Assembly: GCF_002078875.1 (NCBI RefSeq)
Contig: NC_034413.1
Coordinates: forward strand, 61,806,453-61,870,452
Source of the DNA: Numida meleagris
Taxonomy: Eukaryota > Chordata > Aves > Galliformes > Numididae
Reading direction: 5' to 3'
Length of the DNA stretch: 64,000 bases
The notes under the pieces are model-generated. The model was given only the letters and a program-made list of their open reading frames with translations. It had not been told where the DNA came from and did no database searches. Within the stretch, counting starts at the first letter, position 1; each line of letters starts with the position of its first letter. Positions 36,678 to 47,829 of this stretch are shown piece after piece. Both the position numbers and the translations under genes were made by a program.

Positions 36678-39600
36678 GATCTCTTTTTATTTATTTCATC
36701 CCTGCTAATTGAGAAGAGAGTGGCTATAAAACAAGTTGCAAAAGCAGTGGTGCTCTTTTATTTCAGGGTGTGACTTTTGTCATATTATTATCCATCTATT
36801 CAGTGGAACTGTTTCATATCATTCTTTGTTGGCTGTGGCTGTGAGGAAACAGAGGTTTCTATAGGCTTATACATCTACTTCTTTTCCTTAATGATTGCAG
36901 TCTTCTGCCACTGAGAGTCATAGTAAAGCTAACTTGAGTTTAGTGCATGTGTGGAGCGATAAATATATTGACAAAAGATTGAGTTTCATAAGGAAAGTCT
37001 CATAAGGGCACTGTTGATGTGGGTCAGAATTTGAACTGTTTGAACTGTTTCGATATGTCATTCTCTTTCCCGAAAGCCACAAGAAAGTTTCCAAGGCCAA
37101 AGAGTTTCTCAGAAAAAAACTTTTTCTCAGGTGCTGTGATTTGGAATTAACTGAGCAGGTCATACTTAAGGGGCCACAACAGCAAAAGAAAATATCCTCT
37201 GTTGTTGGAAACATTCAGGGGAGTGGGAACCAAATGGAATTGATCTCTGGGGAAACGGAATCTGCTGGAGAAGAGGAGCAAGTGGGAGAACTACAGGAGA
37301 AAAAAGGTTAATATGTGGACCTTGTGCACTCCTTTGTCTTTAGAGGTTCACCGCTGTAAAAACTGTATAGAGCGGGAGGATACCCAAGCATCAATTGATA
37401 TATGCAGGTTGTGGTGTAGCATCACATCTGTGTGCTCCCTGAAGCTGAGAGCTTTGCCTTCATTATTGTTCTCTGAAGAAGGAATTTGCTGCCAACTGAA
37501 ATTATATTTGAGTTCGTTCCTCAGCATACTCTTTTGCAACCTCAATTAAGAAATTTCAAGTAAAGTATGTGTATGCAATCCCATGAAAAAGCCATTGTGG
37601 CCTTGAATCTTTCCTCCCTCTTCAGATGTTGCTGGGTACGCATTCTTTCAAATGCTGATACTGTGTTGCTTCCAGATTGAGCCATTTTGGATTGTGGTTA
37701 AATATCATATTGTTGAAATTACTGCTGTTGATATTAAATTGGCTGGATGGTGACTCTTGCTTGGGGTTAGCACAAGAATAAATTCCTTCTCTAACGATTG
37801 CTTTCAGGTTCAGCGCCACTAACATTGTGCAGCAAATCTGTTCTGAATGTGCTTAACTAAACCTCTTGGCATTAACAGATGTGTTGCTTCCACTGGTGTA
37901 CACAAAACAGATCTTGCAGAATTTCTTTGTTTTGGGAAATCTGGATTCTTGAAATCAAAGGGGTGAACTGAATGTTTAGAATAGATGTAAGTTTTAATTC
38001 TTGCCCCATGAAAATACCATGCTATCTCTGAGAGAAGATACCTTTAGATTTGTGTCTAATTCTGTTGACAACACGGCTCTTAAAATTTGACATCTCAGTA
38101 CAGTGCCACATGCTTTTTCAGCGTGGAATATTTTTCACTCATTTTATATTCATTTAAAAACAGCAAGTGCCAGAAAGTACCCCTAAAAAGTAGTTCTTCC
38201 CTGTCAAAGTAAGCTTGGAGATACACAGGGCATGAGAAATTCAGCGCTCTGCTCTACTCTTTCCCAGTTGCTTGTTAGAAGCAACATTTCCATTGTGGTT
38301 CTTCTGTTTGGGTTGTCTGAGTGTATGGATGTTGCTGTGTATTTGTTAAGTGTTTGTAACTCTCACAATGCTTTGTGTGCTGCATATATTAAACGATCCC
38401 TTTCTCAGAGTATTTACAGCCTAGAAAATGGAAAAACAAAATACGAACCCGAGGCAGTATAGTCTAATTCAAGTGGGTGGAGCAGCTCAGTAGAAAATTT
38501 ACATATGTACATGAAATGTATGTTCTGATTTTGGACAAGAAATGAGACTTTTGGAAAGGTCAGAATAAATGCAAAACCTCAGTTCTCTGTGCCAACATCT
38601 GGGTAAGGGGACAGTTGAATTTTTTGGTAATGGCTGCAGAAAATGAAGCGGGGAGGCAGGGTTATCTGGGAGTAGTGGTACCTGGGTACATCCTGAAGCA
38701 CATGAAGTGAAAGCAGAGCTGGTAGTTGCGCAACCCACAGTAAGTGGACTGGTGGGGTAACACTCTTGGAAATATCAATGATGCCCTTGAACATTTGGCA
38801 AGTGGCCCTGTATTCTTAGAGGAGAAAGATTGAACAGAAGAAGTCTCGAAGCAGAATGTGGCCTATTTTGGTGATGATTTTCAGACTGTTGCCTACACTA
38901 CTATTCATAAATTCTTCTCTTTTTTCTCCTCTCTTCTACCATCTCTTGCTATCTCCATCATCCAAGTGATACCAGTTAATGATTATTTAGACAAACCTAT
39001 ATATTCTGCCCCTCTTAGAGCTCACTTCAAGTATCCATTTTCTTTCAAGAATCATTATTAATATTTGTGGCTGAAGGGGAAATAATCTTCAGAATTATTC
39101 CTGATGCTTATAGAGACCATTCAGGAGTTGCTATCTTTAATGGACATTTCTAAAGTCTAACAAAAAGCAATCCCTTCACCAAAGGGGAGTCAACAGGTAC
39201 ACTCTGATGCAAAGCTATTTTGGGGTGTTCTCTTAGCGAGGAAGTTCACTTCATGACAAAGGCTCTGCTAAAGTAGTTCACTGTGCGTTAAAAATGTCAG
39301 ATTTTTATTTATAATGTGAAACTGAGTAATTTGCTCCTTTCATTAACCTGTAAAAGTGCAATTGCCAGAGGTGTAACAAAATCAGCAGAGCAGAGGTCTC
39401 CCTAATAATTACAATCACTATACAGCTTTAACTTTTGAAAATAGCCATGATAGTATTATGTGCAACGCTGTTATTAACTGGGTAAGTCTTTGTAATTAAT
39501 TTTCTGCCTTCTCCTTAACAGTCTTTGCCTTGGCTTTTATATTATAAATCTTTCCTGCTATATCATGGGTTTGAATTTTTTAAATTGAATGTAATTAATG

Positions 39601-41646
39601 TATACATAAGCCCCTCTGTGTTGTAAACAACATTAGGAGTCCTGACTGAATAACTAAACAGATCTTTTAATTCTTGTGTTGTTACTAGACTCCTAAACGC
39701 TGTCAAGAATTTTAACACCATCATTCCTAGTGATGGATCTGATATAAATTGCTAGACAAAAATCTTCTTAAAGCCTTAATTTGCAATTGCTTATTTAGTC
39801 CTACTTAGCTATTCACAAAGGCGTATTCAGCTCAGATAAACCTTTGGCGTGTTTAGAAATACCTGGGATGTGCAAAATTGATGTCTCTATGTAGTGCAGG
39901 AGATCTAGAAAAGGTTTTGCAAAATTCATTGGGAAGCAACTGAACGTATCCAGTTTGTTTCTTACCCAGTTTCTGAAGGACCCATGTTATTGTGGTGGTG
40001 GAGAGGTACTGCCAGTTCTTCAGATCGTAATTTTTAAAGCCTGTGGGGAAAGGCTGAATATGAACTGAGTTATATTACTATTAGACCACAGAGAAGCCCT
40101 GTTGTGAAGGGTGGTTCTGAAAGCATGAGCCATAGAGAAAGCGTTGGATCAAAATGTGGCTTACACCCCAGGGAACTCCTCCACAATAGACAAGCCTGTA
40201 AGAAATGGAGCATTGTTAATTCTAGTGTTGATTGTATTTAATTAGAACGTATGGCTGGGAAGCATTAAATCTGTTTCTTTTCCTGACTCTGACCTTGACT
40301 TGCTTCAACTGCTTGGGAAATTTTTAACACTCTTGCACAATCTTAAAAAAGAGGAAGAAGTTTAGCTATTTGTCCTGCTTACGGCAATATCATTGTGCTT
40401 TATCTAGATGAATGACATTTAGCCTTTGTGTCATCAGGATCCACTTGTCCATATTATGACTGTGATATTCTCATTTATATGGGCTGTTTCTGGATACCAT
40501 CTTGTTCTGCAAAATGATAAGGGCAGTATTACAGAACTTGGATACTTAAAACTTATTTTATTCTGCAGGAAGCTTGAGCTAGCAAGCTCAAAAGTAAAGT
40601 TCCAGCAAAGCTGAAAAGACCCTTTCTGAAGTCAGAAGGGCCAAAATGCTCTTCTGTGGCATCGTATCATTTCTAGGGAAGCACAAATACTAAGGCAGTA
40701 TTAAGGTTAGGATGAAATCTTTCTGCGTCAAATCAATGGAAACTTTCCTGATTTCTTTGGTAAAACCAAGCTTCTAACATACTGGCTTACTTACTGGCTC
40801 TTCACAAGGAAACTCAAAAAACACATTTGACTTTGGAAGTTCAAACACAATTTATACTTTGATGAGAACAGAAGAATGTTTTAATGTTTGGAAATACCCA
40901 CTGGAAATCAGCAAACTGTAATGCTCTCCCTTATTATGTTTTTCATCAATACTATGAACTAATAGGAACTCATTGATAAGAACATTTAAAAAAAAAAAAC
41001 CAAAAAACCTATTGATAAATTGATGAGAGAAGTCATGAAAATCAGACAGGCCTGGGAAGTCTCTTCCCAGCTGCATATCGATCTTTAGGTGCTTTCTGCC
41101 TCTGGAGTGATGAATCCGAAAAGTCATTTGCTTTCAGACCTATCAGGATGGAGTTTTAACAGCTGGAATTGAGTGAATAATTACTTCAATTAAAATGCAT
41201 TCAGCAAGAGGTCACTGAATATTTGGTGTAACAACATATATAGTACTTAGCAGCTTAAATGCGTGTAGATTTTTCAGCTATGTATATATATACAAAGTGT
41301 CATTTGGGGCTGGTTGCGAGAAGCTCAGTACAGCAGCCAGGAGGTCTGGTTTTTGCAGCCTTGCTGTCTGGCAGTTCTGGGGTTGGGCTGCATGGCCAGA
41401 GGTGCAGTGGGGACCAGCTCTCAGGGAAGACTCAAGACTCTTGAGGTTGGACTACGGACTTCATGACGCATGAGTTATTGAGGGATACTGAGCACGCAGC
41501 TGGGTTGCCCTCTGTTATTCTTGTGCAATAACTGCACAAAAATGCTATTACGCTACGTGCAAAATTAATTGAAGATAATGTGGAACAGACCTGTGAGCTG
41601 TCCCTGTGGTCCGTCTGAGATACCGTGGTGTACTTTCCACACATAC
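36677..41646. other. Non-coding stretch with a conserved-looking block
   Basis: No gene is recognised. A 9-base unit TTTGAACTG is repeated in tandem at about 37029-37047. The 39290-39830 part is AT-rich, repeat-free and dense in TAATTA/TTAATT words, a texture typical of vertebrate conserved non-coding elements (see findings). A small inverted repeat TTGAGCT/AGCTCAA lies near 40571-40588. An A-rich tract (A12 then CCAAAAAACC) lies at about 40987-41009. Confidence 0.45.
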
Positions 41647-42064
41647 TCATAGAATCATAGAATCACTCAGGTTGGAAAAGACTTCCAAGATCATCCAGTC
41701 CAACCATCCACCTATCACCAACATTTCCTCACTAAACCATATCCCCTAGTACAACATCTAAATGTTTCTTGAACACCTCTAGGGACAGTGACTCCACCAC
41801 CTTCCCGGGCAGCCTGTGCCAGTGCCTGACCTCTCTTTCAGAGAAGAATTTTTTCATAATGTCCAACCCGAATCTCCCCTGGTGCAACTTGAGGCCATTC
41901 CCTCTTGTCCTATTGCTAGTTAGATGGGAGAAGAGGGTGACCCCTCCCCCCCACTCACTACAACCTCCCTTCAGGTAGTTGTAGAGAGCTGTAAGGTCTC
42001 CCCTGAGCCTTCTCCAGACTGAACAATCCCAGCTCCCTCAGCCATTCCTCGTAAGACTTGTGCA
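41647..42064 (-). mobile_element. CR1 LINE, 3' fragment, minus strand
   Basis: About 418 bases matching the reverse complement of the young galliform CR1 3' end. On plus it starts with the terminal repeat (TCATAGAATCATAGAATCAC), then GGTTGGAAAAGACTTCCAAG and the ACCATCCACCTATCACCAA block, then the ORF2 C-terminus. It breaks off near GTAAGACTTGTGC, the 5' truncation of the element. Divergence from the familiar consensus is modest. A C8 run near 41945-41952 is longer than in the related copy at 49943 and lies inside the former coding part. Confidence 0.97.
41732..42005 (-). pseudogene. CR1 ORF2 C-terminal remnant, frameshifted upstream
   Basis: Read on minus, the frame is open for about 90 codons from [16 protein letters not shown] to a stop just after GDMV, where the ORF2 of related copies also ends. 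Compared with the copy at 50026-50319 it carries two extra codons in the Gly-rich stretch (EWGGGVT against ELGVS), caused by the expanded C run on plus. Further upstream, a short deletion in the LEKRRLRG region (about five bases by comparison with the usual CR1 wording) breaks the frame. It is a dead fragment without endonuclease or reverse-transcriptase domains. Confidence 0.85.
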
Positions 42065-43104
42065 CATATTTCTAGCGCTTGCAATGCATGTTAGTTGGGA
42101 CAGGTAATTAAGGCACCCAACAGAGGGGCCTAGGAAAAGTGCATCCTGACTCCTTGGTCACCCACTTGACCTATTTGTGATGTGGAAATACTAGTTCTAC
42201 CCATGCAAAGACCATGAGCACTTTATCCAAATGGAAAATATCATTAATTTGAAAGCATATTCCTTTTGTCTATTTTAGTATTTCACTACGAATATAGTGA
42301 ACTCCATTCCTCTGTTTTTTCCTCTTTGTTTCTCAGATTGATTAGTTTAAAACTGTTGAGTTTACACTCTCTACAGTCCAGTAGGGTGCTGCCCAGGTGA
42401 GGGCTCCAGACCTGAATTCTTGATGCACCAAGCTCCCAGTACATCACTGAGGAGTTCTTTCTGTCCTGATGCAAGGATCGCACAGTTGAGCTTTGCTGCT
42501 GTGTATTGAATTAAGTATGAGACTGTATGTCAGGATGCATCTATTGACTTTCGCATTGATTATACTGCTTTTTAAAGAATGTATGTTACTCAGCTAGGGT
42601 CATTAAAGGTCTGAGCCTCAGTAGATAAATTTGCTTGGCTTTTTTTTCTTCTAGAACAAAATCCCATTTGATAGAAAGATAGCAATTCCATGGCCAATCA
42701 AGCTCTTTCTTTAGTCTTTCCTATCTAAAGGGTTTTGTATATGTGCCTGGAGTTGTATCTTGTAAAACAGTCAGACATTTTCTTTCTCGTAAACTCTGTT
42801 AACTAAGGTTTTTAAGTCTCATTATAAGATATTTTTCTATACCTGGATTTTTTTTTTGGCCATTTTATGCATCCCAAAATTTCAACCTCACTTTAGCGAT
42901 AATGATTATGATCTAAAAAAATCTTCTAGTTCTTCTCCTATTCCAGTCCTCTGTTTCCAAATGAATTCCCAGGCAGGCTAGAATGCTGCTGTATAAGACT
43001 GCCCTGCCTTCATCACTGCCTACTACTTCATCAGATTGTATCAGTCAGGCATTATATTAGCAACAAAATTGTTTTTACCTCCTGTACACTGATGAAAGCA
43101 TTCA
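42065..43104. other. Non-coding stretch between CR1 copies
   Basis: AT-rich, no gene recognised. The rightmost part (about 42930-43104) may be a further decayed piece of the old CR1/L3 element that is recognisable from 43105, but the match there is too weak to claim. Confidence 0.4.
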
Positions 43105-43575
43105 CTGGTTTCTAAAATAATAAGAATCCCTGAAGAAGCCTCTGTAAGCACCCCGTCGCTCATGGGTGATTCCCCACTGACAAATATTTTTGAGTTCTGT
43201 CAGTTAGCCAGTTCTGAATTCATTCAGTGCATGCTTTCTTGGTACTCTATCATGCTAATTTTTAATCAGAGTGTCATATCATACTAAATCAAACACCTTA
43301 TAGAAAGATAAGTGCGTATCAATAAAACCAGATTTCTGCAACCTCATTAAAGAGTGAAGTCATGTTTGCTTGACAAGATATTTCAGCCTTTGAAATATAC
43401 TCAGGTATTGATCATATTAATCTTTATCAGTTGTGTTCTGTATTAACTTTTACATTCATCTGCCTGAGATTGATGTTGGACTTTGTAGTTCATAGCTTTT
43501 CTAACTGGCTGATTACGGCTTTTCAATGTTGGCATGGCATTAGTTCTCTGTGAAAGAATTTTCCCCGGTGTAATT
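43105..43575 (-). mobile_element. Very old CR1/L3-clade LINE, reverse-transcriptase region
   Basis: Read on minus, this follows old amniote CR1/L3 ORF2 over several hundred bases. In order it shows: GCCAACATTGAAAAG ('...cca-attttcaaaaagg'), the CATCAATCTCAGGCA stretch, TTTAATGAGGTTGCAGAAA, AAGGTGTTTGATTTAGT (the KAFDLV part of the reverse transcriptase), GACACTCTGATTAAAAA, TGGCTAACTGACAGAA, and GTCAGTGGGGAATCA followed by CTTCAGGGATTC (the 'v-n-g...s...G-x-P-Q-G' part). Many stops and indels show it is long dead. The divergence is far above that of the neighbouring CR1 tails, so it is likely an insertion predating modern birds. The flanks are unclear. Confidence 0.75.
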
Positions 43576-44649
43576 TGCAGGCCAATCTTCTTAGCTAGGC
43601 TTTAAGACCTTTGAGTCTCGCTGCTTTCTTTTTTCTTTTTTTTCCCCACAGATGCTGCCTGACATTGTTTTCAGTTTTCCATTACCTGGAAAGGGGTTCA
43701 TCATCTTTGCCTGATGGGAATTCATTCTCCTACTTCTTTCAGGGCAGAGTGCTTTTGTCACTGGGAACAATTCATCTTCTGTTGTCTAGTAAAGGGGCTA
43801 CATAATTGCTAGGATTATAATTGCTAGGATTTCTTTTTCTGTAGAAGTTCATATCAAAATTTAAACTGTACAGAAATACAGCCGAGGAAGGAAAAATTAC
43901 TGTACAAAGTTAGATGAGCATTCTGGTTTTAAGAATGCTCATATTTAAAATGAAAGTTCAGCATGGAGCTGCGTGCTGAGTAGCTTTTCCTTTAAAGACT
44001 TTTCTTCTTTTTGCAGTGCAACCTTTTCATGTAGGGCTCTGCTTCTTTGAGCAGATCTCATGCTGCTTAATGTCAGTAGATACACCCACAGCTGGTCACG
44101 GGAGAGATGTCAGAAAGGCGTCCTGCCGGGGTTGGCTTTCCCAAGGCAAGCCAGGATCCCTGCTCAAGGAAAGGAAAGAAGCTGAATGCTGCCTCATGCA
44201 GCAGTCAGTAATTTTCCCTGGTTAAAATGAGATTTTGAATATAAAGCCACGTATTCCCTCCCCCACAAGCCAAATTGAAATACTTATTCTCTTTGTTTAA
44301 AGAACATAAATCTCCATCATTTCATGTACTTGTGCATGGCACTGACTGAAGCTATCTGCTTATTCATTATAAAAACCTGTATTATTACGGCTTGTATTGT
44401 TACCTTTGTTTTTTGCTGTTTAAACACTCAGTTTTAATGTTACTGTGATCTGTTTCCATTTCCTTCTGTCCTGTCTAACCTTGTGCATTGTGCTCATCAT
44501 TTCCAGAGCTCTTCAAAGAAGAGCTGAAACATACGACGGCTTTACCAGGGCTTAAGGAATTACTATGATTTAATGAGTAACTTACAAACATGGAGTAAAA
44601 TGCAGCACTTCCAACCTCAGTTACGATGTTATTAATCAAATTGACAGAT
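43576..44649. other. Non-coding stretch, no gene recognised
   Basis: Between two old CR1 remnants. It includes a 14-base tandem duplication ATAATTGCTAGGAT at about 43803-43831. No exon or RNA gene is recognised. Confidence 0.5.
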
Positions 44650-44870
44650 AAACTGGGACATCTGTGTTCAAGAAATGTGCCAAGAAGAGTTACTAGGATG
44701 ACCAGAAAATTGGAAAGGATACATATGAGGATCTCATTGGTGCTGAAAGAGGTGGCTTGTTTATTTTTCAAGAAGAACGAAGACTGAGGGGAGATAGGAA
44801 ATGTTTTTCTATAAGTACACAAGGGATACAAAGAACTACATAATCTATAAAGCAGTGTTCTGCCAGCACC
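44650..44870 (+). mobile_element. Old CR1 LINE fragment, plus strand
   Basis: Matches the downstream part of CR1 ORF2 on plus. It shows TGTTCAAGAAA ('agttcaagaaag'), AAGAGTTACTAGGATGACCAG, AATTGGAAAGG, ATATGAGGA, GAGGTGGCTTGTTTA ('gaactgggtttgttta') and GAACGAAGACTGAGGGGAGA. It lacks the usual 3' tail and terminal repeats, so it is truncated or eroded at both ends. The antisense open frame across it (about 150 codons, minus) is a by-product and not a gene. It is older than the CR1 tails at 41647 and 49943 by its visible divergence. Confidence 0.75.
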
Positions 44871-47788
44871 AGTGTGTGATATATACTCAGTGTAATTGGG
44901 GTATATTTTCTCACCAGTAACAGAGTGAGATTTCAAAGCAGTTTTTGGTACTTAAGGAGAAAACCAATTTCCACACCATACTTTTTTTTTTTTCTTTTTT
45001 TAATGTTTTTGAGCCTGTTTCTATTCATCTGTGCTGTCTCTGTCAGATGAAGGAATGGTGTCTTCCCTATTGCTCTTGTCAGGGTTCCTCAGCAAAGAAT
45101 GGAGCTGTGGCTGGTCCTCCTGTGCTCCCTGGCTCCTTGCAGTTCCTACTGCTGCTGGGAACACAACAAAACCAAGCTCTAAACTTCATTGAGAGCTGCT
45201 TTACAATGCTTTTAATTGTCATCTAGTCAATCATCTGCCTTCCCCTTCAGTGTTTTTTGGCTGAATGGTAACTTGATAGATTCAGGATGATCCTGGAAAA
45301 ATGCTTGGAAGATTTTTTTGCCTTTTGTTTTGTTCAAAGAGAAGTAATTAAGTCCTCTCCTGCTAAATTCAACTCTGTTGCAACTTAGTTTTCATGCCTC
45401 ATCTTACCACTTGACAGGCAAATATGTTTGCCTAAGAACTGGCTTATTAAAATGGGATAGCCCAATAAACCAGAAGTAAACCCACTGAATCTCAGTAATA
45501 TCCTTGCCTAAGAAAAGCCAAATCCCATGCAAGTGTCTTTGTTTATTGGTCCAGATTACATAAAATTTGTGCCAGCCGGTTATGGGAAATAAACTCTTAT
45601 TTTGCTTCTGATATTTGAGTTTGTGTGCAAAAGAAAAGAGGAAACATCCAGCTCTTTGAACAGGAATGCCATCTAACCTCAGCCCTGAGGTAGAAGGCAG
45701 TCATCTGGATGTTGTCTGTTTGCCTGTCCTGGAGGTCTGAGAAGGGGTAATATTGGGGCAGAAAGGATTCAGATGTTGGGCACTAGTTAGCTGGATACTA
45801 ACCACAGATATTCAGCCACATTTGAGTGACCCATATTTGTGTTATTCTGGAGGTAGGAGTTTCTGTTTAGCTTTTCCTACCGCTAGGGTTTTGCCTTTTC
45901 TTGAACCTTTCTGTTGATGGGTAGGCGGGAGGTCAGCAGCAAGTCTATCGTCTGGAGCATTCTCAAGCTCTTTAAAGAGAACAGACTTCTGTTCTCCTTA
46001 TGATATACTAATACCACATTGGCTTTCAAAAACCTTGCTTTGCTCAGGTATTTGGCTGGCACCATTGAATTTTGGTGTTGTATGAATATGGGTTGCTGAG
46101 TGCTGTGTTCCCATAGCAATGCAGAAACCTTGGTACTTTGCACAAGCTCTTGCATAACTCACAGTTCAGAAAGCAGTCATGGGAAAACTGGTAAACCATA
46201 CACAATCCTAGTGTTTTGGGGCAGTTTGTTGTGTTCATTCTTTCTTGAGCTGATTGCACACTTTAGGGTGATAGCGCTCGCTTGGATACATTTAGTATTC
46301 TGGCTGTTCTGTTCACAGCTGACAACAGGAGGAGTGTCCTGGTTGTGTCTTACTATCACAGTTTGCCTGAGGAGAAGAATTTGAGGACACTATTTTCTCT
46401 GTACTGACATTCTCCACTCACTGTCCCTTTTAATCAATGCAGTGTAAGTCAGTGGTACATTAGGAATACTGACGCATGGAGCTATTGAAAATATGCAGCT
46501 GAAAAATTATGGTTTTGCCAACTTTCAGGAGCAGCCAAATTTGGGATTCGTTTGACACAATGAATTAAAAGAGAGAGGTACGTGAGTATATTTTCTGTAA
46601 AATAAACCTTTGTTACTTTCTTAGCTTCTTTTCTTGATCAAACACTGAACCAGTGAAGTAGGGGAAGAAGAGGGTGGCTGGATTACACAGCCAGGCATCT
46701 CTGAAAAGGGAATTTTGATGGATGGCCTGAAACAGGCTGGAGAGCCACTTGGACTTCTCTCAGAACAACTTCTCTCTGGTGAGAACAAGGGGTTAGAGCC
46801 ACATCACCAGCATTAGCTTGCAGAAAGGTTTGTTTGGACAAGAACGCAGATGCCATAAAGTACTGGCAAGCAGGTTAGGACAAATGGAGTTGCGCCAGGA
46901 TGCCTTCCACTGGAAGTACCCTGGTGTGCCAGACAAAATCAACCATGGTCTCACATCTATTAATGTGTAAGAAGGAGCTTCAAGCGCTTCTACACAGCAC
47001 CACCTTTGAGATTGCAGCTGTACAGACCCTTAACACTTGTAGGGAAAACATGGCTCAGAAATGACCAGTGAATACTTAGAGGAAGATACGCTATGTTAAA
47101 GAATTGTTTAATTAATAAGATCCTCTATCTGGAAGCTGGAAGCTGGTCAGATACGTTGAAACAGAAAAGGCTGATAACACTTTAGCAATCATTATAGCAA
47201 TTGCAGTAGTTTACCGGGGATGTGGGAAGCTTTTAATCACTTGGAATATTACAATAAATATTAAATATATTTTTGAAGCGAATGATCTAATGTGACTGCA
47301 GTATGTAGCTCCATTTCTCAAGAACTGATTGTTCTTGAGTTTATGCAACTTGTACGAAGTGACAGGTCTAACTAAATTCCCGTGCTTGGAATGTTGTTTT
47401 CTTGCTTCAGAACATACACTTCTATGCTGCTTTGAATATTCCTACAGATCCCTAAGTAACAACATTAGAGGGGCTGATAAAGTAATTGATTGACACCAGT
47501 TTGTGGACTGTGTAAATTTTAAGCATAAACATTTCTCCGGATGAGTTTAAAAGCACTTTTTGACTCAGTCTTTTTCATTATGTATGTCTTACTGATGAAA
47601 ACAAAAAGCAGCTGGGGTGAGATACCTTACTTAGGGTTCTACAGGAGGGCTGTGATGTCGCTGAGACTGGAACCCAAGTTGTTTCAGCACTGGGGAGGGC
47701 CCATAGCATCTGTACTGAGGCATTCTTTCCAGATCAGTTAGCTCGGTGATACTGACACCTGACCTGGAGAATTAGAGCCCATTGCCCA
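44871..47788. other. Non-coding stretch, no gene recognised
   Basis: A T-rich tract with two T runs lies at about 44983-45003. Short open frames on both strands around 45880-46384 have no recognisable domain. No further repeat is recognised. Confidence 0.5.
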
Positions 47789-47829
47789 TTTTCACCATTA
47801 TTTCCTAATGGTGGAAATAATGGTGAAAA
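47789..47829. repeat. Perfect 17-bp inverted repeat, 7-base loop
   Basis: Left arm TTTTCACCATTATTTCC (47789-47805), loop TAATGGT, right arm its exact reverse complement (47813-47829). The symmetry ends sharply on both sides. Arms of 17 paired bases would form a stable hairpin in RNA or single-stranded DNA, but this is shorter than a typical microRNA precursor. There is no inverted-repeat element body. Confidence 0.95.

Noticed and set aside
40456..40614. ATG frame with hydrophobic start (MTVIFSFIWAV) and a good acceptor inside at about 40569
   Set aside because: The acceptor lies inside the same open frame, which is incoherent for a simple exon, and the peptide is unknown.
44475..44936. 153-codon open frame on minus
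   Set aside because: It runs antisense through the old CR1 fragment at 44650-44870 and resembles no protein; it is a by-product of the repeat sequence.
47789..47829. MicroRNA precursor
   Set aside because: The stem is only 17 pairs with no extended lower stem, so it is too short for a typical pre-miRNA hairpin.
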